Positions 26,180 through 35,129 of a DNA stretch of 64,000 bases are shown one piece after another. Source of the stretch: Akkermansiaceae bacterium (GTDB lineage Bacteria; Verrucomicrobiota; Verrucomicrobiia; Verrucomicrobiales; Akkermansiaceae). Positions within the stretch are counted from its first letter, which is position 1; each line of letters begins with the position of its first letter. Made by a program: the position numbers and the translations under genes. The notes beneath the pieces are model-generated. The model was not told where the DNA came from, did not search any database, and saw nothing but the letters and a program-made list of their open reading frames with translations. Location: positions 1 to 64,000 of the forward strand of contig JARWZU010000005.1 of the NCBI GenBank assembly GCA_029866215.1, read 5' to 3'.

Positions 26180-27477
26180 GAGGTGGGCGCGGGCTTGGCA
26201 CTGACAATGATGGGCACGCCTTCTAACAGGCCATCGCCCGTGGCTTCGGTGAAACGGCCATCGCTGAGCCCGGTCTGAACGGAAACGGCGGCGGGCTTGC
26301 CATCTTTGAGAATCCAGACTGTCGGGCCCGTCGATCGCGGAACAGGCAGCGGCGAAGAATCCCCACGCCACAAGCGCCGACCTCCGCCCGGCGAGAGGCT
26401 CTGGACGAGCGTCCGCTCGGGATCGGTGGATTTGCTGAGTTGCTCGACCGCTGCCGGATCAAAACGCAGCGCGGCATTTGGCACTAACAACACTTTTTCC
26501 CGCATCGCCACCGCGATGTCTGCCGTCGCCGTCATGCCAGGCCGCAAGCTCAGGTCGTCATTGTCGACGCCGAGCTGAGTGTTGTAAGTCACCACATTGT
26601 TCGTGATGACGGAGCCGAAGGCCACGCGCTTGACCATCGCCGTGTAGGTCCGTGATGGCCAAGCATCCACGGTGAACGACGCCGGCTGTCCATCCGCCAA
26701 TCGGCCAATGTCGGCCTCGGCGACCGTCACCACCAGGTCCATTTTTCGCAAGTCCTCAGCGATGAGAAAAAGGATCGGCGCGGTGAACGAAGCCGCCACC
26801 GTCTGGCCGACTTGAATCGAACGCGTCAAAACAATCCCATCGACTGGCGAGCGGATGACGGCCTTGGAAAGATCGCGCTCGATCGCCTTCACATCCGCTT
26901 CCGTTTGCGCGACCGAGGCGTTGGCGCTTTCAAGATCGGCCTTTGCTCGCTCAACCGCCGCAGACGCCGAGTCCATCGCGGCCTTGGATGGCGTTTTCCC
27001 ACCACTGATCCGGCGGAGCTCCTCAAACCGCGCAAGCGACGCACGATTTTCGGACAAAGTCGCGTTCGTCTGGCTCACGCGGGCCTTGGCGGCGAGCAGA
27101 ATCGCACGGGCACGCTCGGTCTGCTGGGTGAGCTTTGCGGTGTCCAACTGGGCGATCGGCTGGCCTTTTTTTACCACGTCATTGGTGTCGACGTAAACTT
27201 CCGCGACCGTTCCAGAAAGTTCGCTGCCCACGGTGACTTGATTTGTCGGAGCAAGGTTTCCGGTGGCGGTGATGATGAGTGAGAGGTCACCTCGCTCGAG
27301 TTCCTGGGTGCCGTAAATCGGCCCACGATCTTGATTGGCATTCCTCTCGTAGTACCAGAATCCCAAGCCGATTAAAATCACCGCTGCCGCAGCGCCTGAC
27401 CAGTGAAGCATCGGATGGCGCGGCTTCGCCTGAGCTAGAATTTCGGTGAGTTCCTTGCTGGATACGTCTTTTTTCAT
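26176..27477 (-). CDS. MacA/HlyD-type periplasmic adaptor
   Basis: A 433-residue membrane-fusion protein. One N-terminal membrane anchor (about 25-43) is followed by the two lipoyl-like halves (GTVAEVYVDTNDVVKKGQP and AVIRSPVDGIVLTRSI), an alpha-helical coiled-coil hairpin between them (about 105-200), and beta-barrel and membrane-proximal domains. A serine/proline-rich insertion near residue 360 (SLSPGGGRRLWRGD) is unusual for MacA. The ATG at 27477 was chosen for MKKDVSSKEL; the frame is open further upstream inside the efflux gene. It sits 22 bp after the outer-membrane gene and overlaps the ATPase gene by 4 bp. Confidence 0.95.
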   Translation of the reverse strand: MKKDVSSKELTEILAQAKPRHPMLHWSGAAAAVILIGLGFWYYERNANQDRGPIYGTQELERGDLSLIITATGNLAPTNQVTVGSELSGTVAEVYVDTNDVVKKGQPIAQLDTAKLTQQTERARAILLAAKARVSQTNATLSENRASLARFEELRRISGGKTPSKAAMDSASAAVERAKADLESANASVAQTEADVKAIERDLSKAVIRSPVDGIVLTRSIQVGQTVAASFTAPILFLIAEDLRKMDLVVTVAEADIGRLADGQPASFTVDAWPSRTYTAMVKRVAFGSVITNNVVTYNTQLGVDNDDLSLRPGMTATADIAVAMREKVLLVPNAALRFDPAAVEQLSKSTDPERTLVQSLSPGGGRRLWRGDSSPLPVPRSTGPTVWILKDGKPAAVSVQTGLSDGRFTEATGDGLLEGVPIIVSAKPAPTS

Positions 27478-27499
27478 GAAGTGGAAATCGGGGAAACGC

Positions 27500-28897
27500 T
27501 TATGACCAGCCGCCGCCAAGTGCTTTGTAGAGTCGGATGTAGGCGATGGCACGGCTGGCACGGGTGCTGAAGAGGCTGTCTTCGAGGCCGAGCAACGAGC
27601 GTTGGGCATCGAGCACCGTGAGAATGTCGGTGACTCCCGCCTCGTAGCGTTGCTGGGCAAGTCCAGCCGCTTCTCTCGCGGCGGCGGTGGCCCTCTCGAG
27701 GATCTCCAGCCGCTCGGTCGTGCGGCGGCAAGCGATGAGCGAGTCCTCCACTTCGGAAAGTGCGGTGAGAATGGTGGACCGATAATTTTGAAAGGCCTGC
27801 TCCTCGACGGAGGACTGAGCTTGGATGTTCGAACGGATGCGGCCGACATCAAAGATCGGCCCAGAGAGCCCAGCGATGACCCCGGCGGTGGTGGTTTCCG
27901 GATTGAAAATTTTCCCAGCACCCAGTGCGTTTACGCCGAGCGATCCCGTGAGGTTGAGCGTGGGGAAGCGTTCCGCTTGGACCGCACGGCTCGTCGCCGC
28001 CGCCGCGAGGAGTTGGTAGCCCGCGATGCGCACGTCGGGCCGCTGGCGAAGCGTGTCGGCAGGGATGCCAATGGCGAGCGTTCGCGATGGATTCGGAATC
28101 GCTTGTTTGCCAGCACCGAGCAAGGCGTCAAGCGCGCCGGGGTTCTCACCGGAGAGAAGGGCGATGAGGTTGCGGGCTTGTGAAATCGATTGTTCGAGTG
28201 CGGGCTGCCCGGCGCGGGCTTGCTCAAGACTGGTCACGGCTTGATCCGACTCCAATGAATCTGCCTCACCCGCATCCTTCCGCCAGTTGGCAAGTCGGCT
28301 GGTTTCCTCGCGGGTCTTGATCGTGCGAAGAAGTACCTCCAGCCCAGCCTCATTTACCCGCAGGGTGGTGTAAGCGATGGCGATCTCAGAGGCGAGCGCC
28401 GCTTGGACGGAACGAAAATTCTCTTGGGTCGCACCAAGCTGCGCCGCCGCCGCCTCAAGCGCGCTGCGACGCTTTCCGAAAAGATCCACCTCCCATGCGG
28501 CGTTGAGGCGCGCGGCAGACGAAGATTGCGAATCCTGCCCACCCGCATCGAACCATGAGGTGCTCGACGCGACGGACGTCGACCCACTCAGCGTCGGGAA
28601 AAGCGCGGCCGCCTCCGAGTTCCTCCGAGCTTGGGACTCCCGCACTCGCGCGGAGGCCGATGCCATGGTCGGGCTGTGTTTGAGCGCCTCTGCGATGACT
28701 TTGGTCAGGGTGGGATCTTCAAAGCGGTTCCACCACTGAGCGAGATCACGGTCCGCCGACCCCACGGGAAACCCACCGGCATGTTTCCACTCCGTCGGTA
28801 GCGAATGCCGGTGATGCCCAACCATCGACTCCAACCCACATCCACTCATCCCGAACAGGCAAAATCCGGCGAACAGGGTGGAGTTGAAAAATTTCAT
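27500..28897 (-). CDS. NodT-type outer-membrane efflux lipoprotein (TolC family)
   Basis: A 465-residue TolC-superfamily channel. A lipoprotein signal peptide with lipobox MSGC (cysteine near residue 20) is followed by the two OEP repeats, each with a long coiled-coil helix pair, and the NodT/OprM-style block IPADTLRQRPDVRIAGYQL. The ATG at 28897 opens directly into the signal peptide. It is the first gene of the four-gene exporter operon (outer-membrane channel, adaptor, ATPase, permease). The promoter should lie in the 281 bp shared with the divergent PEP-CTERM gene at 29179. Confidence 0.95.
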   Translation of the reverse strand: MKFFNSTLFAGFCLFGMSGCGLESMVGHHRHSLPTEWKHAGGFPVGSADRDLAQWWNRFEDPTLTKVIAEALKHSPTMASASARVRESQARRNSEAAALFPTLSGSTSVASSTSWFDAGGQDSQSSSAARLNAAWEVDLFGKRRSALEAAAAQLGATQENFRSVQAALASEIAIAYTTLRVNEAGLEVLLRTIKTREETSRLANWRKDAGEADSLESDQAVTSLEQARAGQPALEQSISQARNLIALLSGENPGALDALLGAGKQAIPNPSRTLAIGIPADTLRQRPDVRIAGYQLLAAAATSRAVQAERFPTLNLTGSLGVNALGAGKIFNPETTTAGVIAGLSGPIFDVGRIRSNIQAQSSVEEQAFQNYRSTILTALSEVEDSLIACRRTTERLEILERATAAAREAAGLAQQRYEAGVTDILTVLDAQRSLLGLEDSLFSTRASRAIAYIRLYKALGGGWS

Positions 28898-29178
28898 GAA
28901 ATGATCTGTCGAGAGCTTAGCCTTCGCCCGGCAGGAATGTAAATAACCCGAGGTGATGAACTCGCTGATACCCAAGCAAAGGCACCAAACTTACTCCCTG
29001 CTCAAAATTCCCACGCATTTCGATGCCGGATTCCCCATTCTTCCGCGCATTCGTCCCGCTGGGGCCCATGATTCGGGAGCATTGCAACTTTTTTCAGGTT
29101 TTTCTAACTTTCTTGTTGCTATGTTAGGTTAGAGCGAATAAGTAGCCCACGCATTTGTTGAAACAACCTTACCAAACC

Positions 29179-29991
29179 ATGAAAAAAGTCCTGATCTCAA
29201 CCCTCCTTGGCGTCACAGCTTCGTCTGCCTTTGCCGGTAGCTACATCCAAAACTTCAACTCGTTCTCAAGCGGGAACAACTTTAGCGACGGCTCGACCGT
29301 CAGAACCGGGAACAATGGAGCGACCACAGTCGGCAGTTGGACCGGAAACCCGGGGTTCCGTCTAGTTCAAGACAACATTCAGAGCCAGTTCGCGAGTTAT
29401 TTCCTGCCGAGCCTGGAGCCGACCCACACGACGTCGAGTTTCTCTGCGAGCTTCGACCTTCTATTCAAAAGCGACATTGTCCCAGCGGATGCCTTTTCGT
29501 TCAATTTCGGTACGATCAAGACGACCGCTTCGGCCTTTGGTAGCGACCAAGGAATGTATGACTCCTCGCGTGTGAAAACCGGTTCGATGCTCTCGGTGGT
29601 ATGGGACACCTACAGCAATGGTGGCAGTGATCCGAAGTCGATTGAGCTTTTGCTGGACGGAGTCCGTCTCGCCAACAACACCAGCACTGTCCCTTTTGTT
29701 CCGAATTCCTTTGGGGCCTCAAACTACCGCAATGTAACGGTCAATTGGGCGAACAATCTTGTGAGCGTGTACTACGGTGGCAATACCGTCTTCAGCAACG
29801 TCAGCACCGGATCGTTTGCTCCAGTGCTTGGCGACACCTTCGCGTTCAGCGCCAACACGGGCGGCTCGACTCAGGATGTGTTTTTGGATAACATCAGCAT
29901 CACCACCGTCCCAGAACCTTCTGCCCTCGGTCTCCTCGGTCTGGGTGCCGCTGGCATGCTGATGGCGCGCCGCAGAAAGCACAGCGCTTAA
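29179..29991 (+). CDS. PEP-CTERM sorting-domain protein
   Basis: A 270-residue exported protein. The signal peptide is KKVLISTLLGVTASSAFA; the body is beta-rich and lectin-like (SYIQNFNSFSSGN at the start and a VFLDNISI strand near the end resemble concanavalin-type jelly rolls, an inference from pattern only). The C-terminus is a PEP-CTERM signal: VPEPSALGLLGLGAAG followed by a basic end RRRKHSA. It is probably exosortase-sorted to the envelope or an extracellular matrix. The ATG at 29179 was preferred over an upstream TTG. A strong terminator follows at 30039. Confidence 0.92.
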   Translation: MKKVLISTLLGVTASSAFAGSYIQNFNSFSSGNNFSDGSTVRTGNNGATTVGSWTGNPGFRLVQDNIQSQFASYFLPSLEPTHTTSSFSASFDLLFKSDIVPADAFSFNFGTIKTTASAFGSDQGMYDSSRVKTGSMLSVVWDTYSNGGSDPKSIELLLDGVRLANNTSTVPFVPNSFGASNYRNVTVNWANNLVSVYYGGNTVFSNVSTGSFAPVLGDTFAFSANTGGSTQDVFLDNISITTVPEPSALGLLGLGAAGMLMARRRKHSA

Positions 29992-30293
29992 TTGGCTCTC
30001 CGGCAGCTCTAGTCACTTAGAACTGCGATCCATTCATCAGCCAGCGAGCCAATTCTTGGTTCGCTGGCTTTTTCATTTTCTGCCAAGGGAGCCGGCCTAT
30101 TTTCCCCGCTCCGCATCGAACACCGGAATGCCAGAGGCGACACGGAACCCATGGACTGGCAAATCGAGCCTCAGGTATCTCAGAGCCCTGCCGCCGAGCC
30201 TAAAGGAGGCCTCCCAGCGGCCTATCCCACTGCGGATTTCAGGCTTAAGCCGCATTGCCAAAGCCTCTTGCCCGTGCCTGCTGGCAATCGACC
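29992..30293. other. intergenic region between PEP-CTERM gene and lepA stop
   Basis: The stretch holds the terminator at 30039-30075. Beyond it, on the minus strand around 30129-30160, a short reading HGFRVASG resembles the C-terminal end of formylglycine-generating-enzyme-like (SUMF1) proteins, but only a few residues match and no gene can be built. Nothing else was recognised. Confidence 0.4.
30039..30075 (+). terminator. intrinsic terminator after the PEP-CTERM gene
   Basis: Perfect 9-bp arms AGCCAGCGA (30039-30047) and TCGCTGGCT (30061-30069), followed by a T-run and a further T-rich stretch. It lies 48 bp after the stop at 29991 and fits a rho-independent terminator for the plus-strand gene. 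Confidence 0.85.
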
Positions 30294-32093
30294 TCAATCC
30301 CCGCTCTTGAGCACCTTGATGAAGGCATCTTGGGGGATATTCACCTTGCCGAACATCTTCATCTTCTTTTTGCCTTCTTTCTGCTTTTCGAGCAGCTTGC
30401 GCTTCCGGGTGATGTCACCGCCGTAGCACTTGGCCGTCACATTCTTGCGCATGGCCGAAATCGATTCCCGCGCGACGATTTTCCCGCCAACCGCCGCCTG
30501 GATGGCCACGACAAAAAGATGCGACGGGATCACCTCCTTCAACTTGCCCGCAAGCATCCGCCCGTAAGACTCGGCCTTGTCGCGGTGGACGATCGTCGAA
30601 AACGCCTCGACCGGATCTCCGGCAATGAGCATGTCCATCTTGACCATTTTCGCAGCGCGGTACCCCGCATGTTCGTAGTCCATCGACCCGTAGCCGCGCG
30701 TCATCGACTTGAGCTTGTCGTTGAAGTCCACCAAGATTTCCGAAAGCGGAAGAACGCACGAAAGCATCACGCGGGTGTCGTCGATGGTCTCGGTGTTGGT
30801 GACCTCGCCGCGTTTTTCGAGCACCAACTGCATCATGTCGCCGATGTATTCGCCAGGCACCATGATGTACACATTCACGACCGGCTCGCGGATTTCTTGG
30901 ATTCCTTGCGGGTCGGGGAAGAGCGTCGGGTTGTCAATGATTCGCTCGGTGCCATCGGTCATGGTCACATTGTAAATCACCGACGGATAGGTCGAAATCA
31001 CATCCATGTCGAACTCACGCCGCAAGCGCTCTTGAATGATCTCCATGTGCAGCAGGCCAAGGAACCCGCAGCGGAATCCAAACCCAAGCGCCGTCGAACT
31101 CTCGGATGCATAGGTGAACGCGGGGTCGTTGATCTGTAGCTTGCCCATGGCCAGCTTGAGCGCCTCGTAGTCCGAGGAATCCACTGGGTAGATTCCGGAA
31201 AAAACCATCGGCTGGATTTCCTTGTACCCCGGCAATGCCTCGGGACACGGATGGGTGTTGTCGGTCATCGTGTCGCCCACTTTCACCTCGCTCGCCGACT
31301 TCATGTTGGCAATCACGTAGCCCACATCGCCCGCCGTGAGAATGTCTCGCGCACTCATCTTCGGAGTGAACACGCCGACCTCTTTGACCTCGTAGGTTTT
31401 GCCGGTGGCCATCAGCTTGACGCGCTGGCCTTTCTTAACAGATCCCGAGAAAACCCGCACATAGGAAACCACCCCACGGTAGGTGTCATAGAGCGAATCA
31501 AACACCGAGCAGCGCAGGAGCTTGTCCGGATTCTCGACTGGGGCGGGCACGCGGGTGACGATCGCCTCCAGAATATCCTCGATTCCGATGCCAGCCTTGG
31601 CCGAGGCCGGGATGCAATCTTCAGCAGGAATGCACAGGATCTCCTCAAGCTGCTTTTTGCACTTCGGGACATCCGCCGCCGGCAGGTCGATCTTATTGAG
31701 GACCGGGATGATCAAGAGGTTCTGCTCGGACGCGAGGTGCAGATTGGCCACCGTCTGGGCTTCCACGCCTTGAGCCGCGTCGACCATCAAAATGGCGCCC
31801 TCACACGCCGCAAGCGCGCGGGAAACTTCGTAGGAGAAATCCACGTGGCCGGGCGTGTCGAGCAGGTTGAGCTTGTAGGTTTTTCCATCCTTCGCCTTGT
31901 ACTCCATCGCCACCGGGTGGGACTTGATGGTGATGCCCTTTTCCCGCTCCAGATCCATCGAATCGAGCTGCTGCGCGGTGCTTTCCCGCATGGTCACGGT
32001 GCTGGTGGCCTCCATCAAGCGGTCGGACAGCGTGGTTTTCCCGTGATCGATGTGGGCAATGATGGAGAAATTACGGGTCAGCTCGGTGGACAT
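30294..32093 (-). CDS. lepA: elongation factor 4 (back-translocating GTPase)
   Basis: Ribosome-associated translational GTPase of 599 residues, the normal length. The G motifs are AHIDHGKTT (G1, residues 14-22), DTPGHVDF (G3), NKIDLPAA (G4) and SAKAG (G5), followed by EF-Tu-like, EF-G-like and the LepA-specific C-terminal domains (GYGSMDYEHAGY, MLAGKLKEVIPSHLF). The ATG at 32093 begins MSTELTRNFSIIAHIDHG, the standard start. No Shine-Dalgarno is evident. A minus-strand gene set for an ExbB/ExbD system lies upstream but is separated by 151 bp. Confidence 0.98.
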   Translation of the reverse strand: MSTELTRNFSIIAHIDHGKTTLSDRLMEATSTVTMRESTAQQLDSMDLEREKGITIKSHPVAMEYKAKDGKTYKLNLLDTPGHVDFSYEVSRALAACEGAILMVDAAQGVEAQTVANLHLASEQNLLIIPVLNKIDLPAADVPKCKKQLEEILCIPAEDCIPASAKAGIGIEDILEAIVTRVPAPVENPDKLLRCSVFDSLYDTYRGVVSYVRVFSGSVKKGQRVKLMATGKTYEVKEVGVFTPKMSARDILTAGDVGYVIANMKSASEVKVGDTMTDNTHPCPEALPGYKEIQPMVFSGIYPVDSSDYEALKLAMGKLQINDPAFTYASESSTALGFGFRCGFLGLLHMEIIQERLRREFDMDVISTYPSVIYNVTMTDGTERIIDNPTLFPDPQGIQEIREPVVNVYIMVPGEYIGDMMQLVLEKRGEVTNTETIDDTRVMLSCVLPLSEILVDFNDKLKSMTRGYGSMDYEHAGYRAAKMVKMDMLIAGDPVEAFSTIVHRDKAESYGRMLAGKLKEVIPSHLFVVAIQAAVGGKIVARESISAMRKNVTAKCYGGDITRKRKLLEKQKEGKKKMKMFGKVNIPQDAFIKVLKSGD

Positions 32094-32244
32094 GAGAAAA
32101 AGAAAGCGGCGTGGACACGGCGATGGAAAGCAGGAATCGGCTAACAATGCACTAAAATTCATCGGCCCACCTGATTCGCCGCCACTGCGGAATGCACTGG
32201 AAATCTGCAGCGCTGCAGCCCGCTCGTGAGTCCGTTGCTTCGGA

Positions 32245-32484
32245 TCAACCGACGCGGCGACAGCGGCCTTTTTCATTCGCTGCGCCACAGACTGGACATT
32301 TGACGATGCTCACGTGGCTCGTTTCCTCAAAGGCGTGCAGGCACAGTCGGCAGATCACCCGGTTTGCGAGCGAGCGCTTTTCGGCTCGGACATGCAGCGT
32401 CCGCGAAACCAGGGTAAAAAATAGCACCAAACCCATGCTCCCAAGCAGGGTGTAGAACACGAAGTCAGTGAGCGTCAGTTCCAT
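32245..32484 (-). CDS. small membrane protein with a C-terminal zinc ribbon
   Basis: A 79-residue protein with one membrane helix (about 8-28, TDFVFYTLLGSMGLVLFFTL) and a cytoplasmic tail with two cysteine pairs, CRLC and CPVC, spaced like a zinc ribbon. I do not know a named family. It is the last gene of the exbB-exbD-TonB-like run: its ATG at 32484 lies 20 bp inside the end of the preceding gene, so translation is coupled. The position suggests an accessory part of that energy-coupling system. The frame is open further upstream but would run antisense-like inside the preceding gene. Confidence 0.7.
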   Translation of the reverse strand: MELTLTDFVFYTLLGSMGLVLFFTLVSRTLHVRAEKRSLANRVICRLCLHAFEETSHVSIVKCPVCGAANEKGRCRRVG

Positions 32485-33256
32485 GGGTGAAGGTATTGGT
32501 GAATCCAATGCCGAGCGCGATCCAGCGAACCGGCTTCTCGGGTGCTGGCTTGAACTGAATCCGGTGCAGCCACGCTTCGAGGTCGGCGGCTCCGGATTCA
32601 CCACCTTTTTCGAGCGAAACACATTCCGCCACCACTCCAGCCGCCGTCAGCCGAATCAAAAACCGCCATGAGGCCGACGACATCGCCGCGGTCACCGGCG
32701 GATCGAAGTTCGGCAGCACCATGGGAAGCTCCTGCTGAGAAATGCCGGAAAGCGGGTAGAGAGTCGGAGTGATTTTTGACTGCGCGGGTTCGGGGATCGG
32801 TCTCGACGTGATCGGGTGCGAGGGAAAGACCCGCACGTCCTTGTTCGCGAGCGGCATGGGCTTGACCCGATTCTCAGCCGGCAAATCCACCATGGCTGGG
32901 ACGTAAGGCTCACGCGGAATTTGTGCCGCCGCTCGTGCCGCCGCTTCCAGTCCCTCAAAACCTTCCCACTGCGCCGGTTCAAACCTCGACGGGAACGGCC
33001 CGCCTTCCTGAGCCCTCAGCGACAAGGCCCGGCCTTGCGGATCATCCTGCAGGTAAATGACCGAAGCTTTCCGCAGCGAGACCGCCTCTGGGACCGCCAC
33101 TCGAATGCGCACCGAGCTGATGAGAAAAGCAAATCCCAAGCCCACCACCACCAACGCAATCACTCCGGGAAAAATCGGATTCGTGCCCGCACGCCAGCGA
33201 AAGACACTCGCGAGATCTTTCGTCAAACGGTGCGATCGAACCCCGGAATCCGCCAT
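32465..33256 (-). CDS. TonB-like membrane-anchored protein of an ExbBD system
   Basis: A 263-residue protein with a short cytoplasmic N-terminus, one membrane helix (about 30-50, FPGVIALVVVGLGFAFLISS), a proline-rich periplasmic linker (about 95-165, PSHPITSRPIPEP) and a small C-terminal domain whose SWRFLIRLTAAGVVAEC strand pair resembles TonB-type ends. No clear TonB family match is seen by eye, so the call rests on layout and position: its ATG overlaps the exbD stop by one base (TGATG). It probably transmits proton-motive force from ExbB/ExbD to an outer-membrane partner encoded elsewhere. Confidence 0.7.
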   Translation of the reverse strand: MADSGVRSHRLTKDLASVFRWRAGTNPIFPGVIALVVVGLGFAFLISSVRIRVAVPEAVSLRKASVIYLQDDPQGRALSLRAQEGGPFPSRFEPAQWEGFEGLEAAARAAAQIPREPYVPAMVDLPAENRVKPMPLANKDVRVFPSHPITSRPIPEPAQSKITPTLYPLSGISQQELPMVLPNFDPPVTAAMSSASWRFLIRLTAAGVVAECVSLEKGGESGAADLEAWLHRIQFKPAPEKPVRWIALGIGFTNTFTHGTDAH

Positions 33257-33708
33257 CACTTTGCCTTAGGTTTGGAAGCTGGAACCAAGCCGACCGGCGG
33301 CGTTTTGCCGACCATCGCCACGCGAAATCCCCGGTCCAACAAAAGTTCGGTCACCGCGCGCTCCGCACCCACCGGCGTGCCAGCGTCGGTCTGCACCAAC
33401 ACGATCGACTTCGCAGTCGCTCCGCCAGACCTCAATCCGTCCAAGCGGTTAGTCAGCTCGTCCATCGACATCGCATCCCGGCCCAAATGAATCCGCGGCC
33501 CCGGTTCGCCCGGCCCCAAGGTCACCACCAGGGTGTCTTGGTAGCGCTCCATTTGAAATCGAGAGGGCGCCAATTCTACCGCCACGCCCGATTGCAGAAC
33601 CAACGACGGCCCCAACAGGAAAAAGAGCTGAACCAGCGCAAAAATGTTGAGAATCGGCACCGCGTGCAGAAATCCAGGGCACTCAGGCAAGGTCATTTCT
33701 AACTTCAT
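33256..33708 (-). CDS. exbD: ExbD/TolR-family biopolymer transport protein
   Basis: A 150-residue protein with one N-terminal membrane helix (about 15-35, AVPILNIFALVQLFFLLGP) and a periplasmic ExbD/TolR-type domain (SIVLVQTDAGTPVGAERAVTELLLDRGF). The usual membrane aspartate of ExbD (as in D25 of E. coli) is not evident: the helix reads PILNIFALVQLFFLL with Asn in the region, which is unusual for a proton-conducting partner. It overlaps exbB by 4 bp (ATGA) and the TonB-like gene by 1 bp. Confidence 0.85.
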   Translation of the reverse strand: MKLEMTLPECPGFLHAVPILNIFALVQLFFLLGPSLVLQSGVAVELAPSRFQMERYQDTLVVTLGPGEPGPRIHLGRDAMSMDELTNRLDGLRSGGATAKSIVLVQTDAGTPVGAERAVTELLLDRGFRVAMVGKTPPVGLVPASKPKAK

Positions 33709-34415
33709 GGCGCAGCGTGACGTTTCGCCCCCAATGATTTCCTTCCCGCCGTCACTTCACCGCGAAACGGCGCAAATTCCTCTTCCTCGCGCGCATCGGC
33801 GATCAGGTTGACCATCTCGATCCCCACGCGTTCGAGGCGGTGGACAAGGCGTTTTGCCCGACCGAGAAAATACAGGTAAAACAAGTAAAGCGGCGTCGCC
33901 ACCGCCAGCCCCATCACCGAAGTGATCAACGCGGCGAACACCCCTGCGGAAAGCTCTGCTGGACTGGTAAATCCACCTTGCTGGCTGACTTTTTGAAAGG
34001 TCTCAAGCATCCCCAAAAGCGTGCCCAACATGCCGACAAGCGGCGCAAGCAACGCCACCCCAAGAATCGCCCTAATGTTGTTCTCGATCCGCGGCACCTC
34101 AAGCTGGCCCGCCTCCTGCGTCACGTCGCGCAACTCGGTGCGCGGCAAGTAATACCGCAACAACGCCGCATGAGCGACCCGAGCCACCGGCCCCGGCGCC
34201 CGCGCAGCTTCGTGCAGGGCCTCCGCAAACGCCCGCCGCCGGATGTGCTGCGAAAGCCCCACCAGCAGATCTCCCACGTTGATCCTCGCCCGATGAAAGA
34301 AGAACAGGCGATCGACAACACAAACCGTGCCAATGAACGCCAAGCCCAGCAAAAGCCAGGTCAAGGGGCCGCCCTGCTCGATCAGCCCAGATGGTTCCAG
34401 TAGTCCCAATATCAT
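33705..34415 (-). CDS. exbB: ExbB/TolQ/MotA-family proton channel protein
   Basis: A 236-residue inner-membrane protein with three helices: about 17-36 (LTWLLLGLAFIGTVCVVDRL), a second near 115-140 (ILGVALLAPLVGMLGTLLGM) and a third near 155-185 (GVFAALITSVMGLAVATPLYLFY is the core region). LLAPLVGMLGTLLGM and the Ser/Thr of the last helix match the MotA/TolQ/ExbB signature. The ATG at 34415 is preferred over an upstream GTG at 34457. It heads a coupled run exbB-exbD-TonB-like-zinc ribbon and faces pyrE divergently across 86 bp. Confidence 0.93.
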   Translation of the reverse strand: MILGLLEPSGLIEQGGPLTWLLLGLAFIGTVCVVDRLFFFHRARINVGDLLVGLSQHIRRRAFAEALHEAARAPGPVARVAHAALLRYYLPRTELRDVTQEAGQLEVPRIENNIRAILGVALLAPLVGMLGTLLGMLETFQKVSQQGGFTSPAELSAGVFAALITSVMGLAVATPLYLFYLYFLGRAKRLVHRLERVGIEMVNLIADAREEEEFAPFRGEVTAGRKSLGAKRHAAP

Positions 34416-34501
34416 CAGCCCGAGGCTAAATCGTTCCCCCGCCCCTGACCAGCACACAAATCGCTCTTCCCGTTTTTCAGAATTTGCCCCACGTTACCGC
34501 C

Positions 34502-35071
34502 ATGCGCCACATCGCCTCGCAACTGAAAGAACTCCTCCTCAAGAAATCCGTCCGCACCGGCACCTTCACCCTCGCCTCCGGCAAGGAAAGCGACCTCTAC
34601 ATCGACTGCCGGGTCACCGCGCTCGACCCGTTCGGCGCCACTTTCATCGGCGACCTCGGCTGGCACGCAGTCCGCTCGAAAATCCACTCGGAAAACCTAA
34701 AAATCGACGCGATCGGCGGCATGACGCTGGGCGCAGACCCGATTTCCCTCGCAGTCGGCATGGCCTCCGCCAACCAACACCCGGCCGAAGCCCTTCAAGT
34801 CTTCACCGTCCGCAAAGAACCGAAAGGACACGGCGCCGGCAAACAAATCGAGGGAAATTTCAAAGCCGGCGACACGGTCGTCGTGGTCGATGACGTGATC
34901 ACCACCGGCGGCTCGACCCTCAAGGCGATCGATGTGATCGAAAGCGCGGGCGGCAAGGTCGCATTCGCCCTCGTCCTCGTGGACCGCGAAGAAGGTGGCC
35001 GCGAGGCGATCGAGGCCCGAGGCATCCACGTCATCTCGCTCTTCACCCGCAGCACCCTGCTCGATGCCTGA
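34502..35071 (+). CDS. pyrE: orotate phosphoribosyltransferase
   Basis: Pyrimidine synthesis enzyme making OMP from orotate and PRPP. The 189-residue protein shows TFTLASGKESDLYIDCR near the start (substrate binding), IGGMTLGADPIS, the flexible loop with RKEPKGHGAGKQIEG, and the PRPP motif VVVVDDVITTGGS. Length is typical. The ATG at 34502 gives MRHIASQLKELLL; an in-frame TTG at 34484 is less likely. The DUF1080 gene follows 58 bp downstream; the two have no obvious functional link. Confidence 0.96.
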   Translation: MRHIASQLKELLLKKSVRTGTFTLASGKESDLYIDCRVTALDPFGATFIGDLGWHAVRSKIHSENLKIDAIGGMTLGADPISLAVGMASANQHPAEALQVFTVRKEPKGHGAGKQIEGNFKAGDTVVVVDDVITTGGSTLKAIDVIESAGGKVAFALVLVDREEGGREAIEARGIHVISLFTRSTLLDA

Positions 35072-35129
35072 CCAGCCGCCACCACTTTTCCCTGATAAGA
35101 ACCCAACCAAAATCCATATCAAAACCCTC

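Noticed and set aside
27478-27921. Upstream extension of the MacA-like adaptor frame
   Set aside because: It lies within the efflux lipoprotein gene and precedes a clear start with a membrane anchor at 27477.
30097-30297. Minus-strand frame with HGFRVASG resembling a SUMF1 C-terminus
   Set aside because: Only a handful of residues match; the rest has no family pattern, and the frame is 67 codons of arginine-rich sequence.
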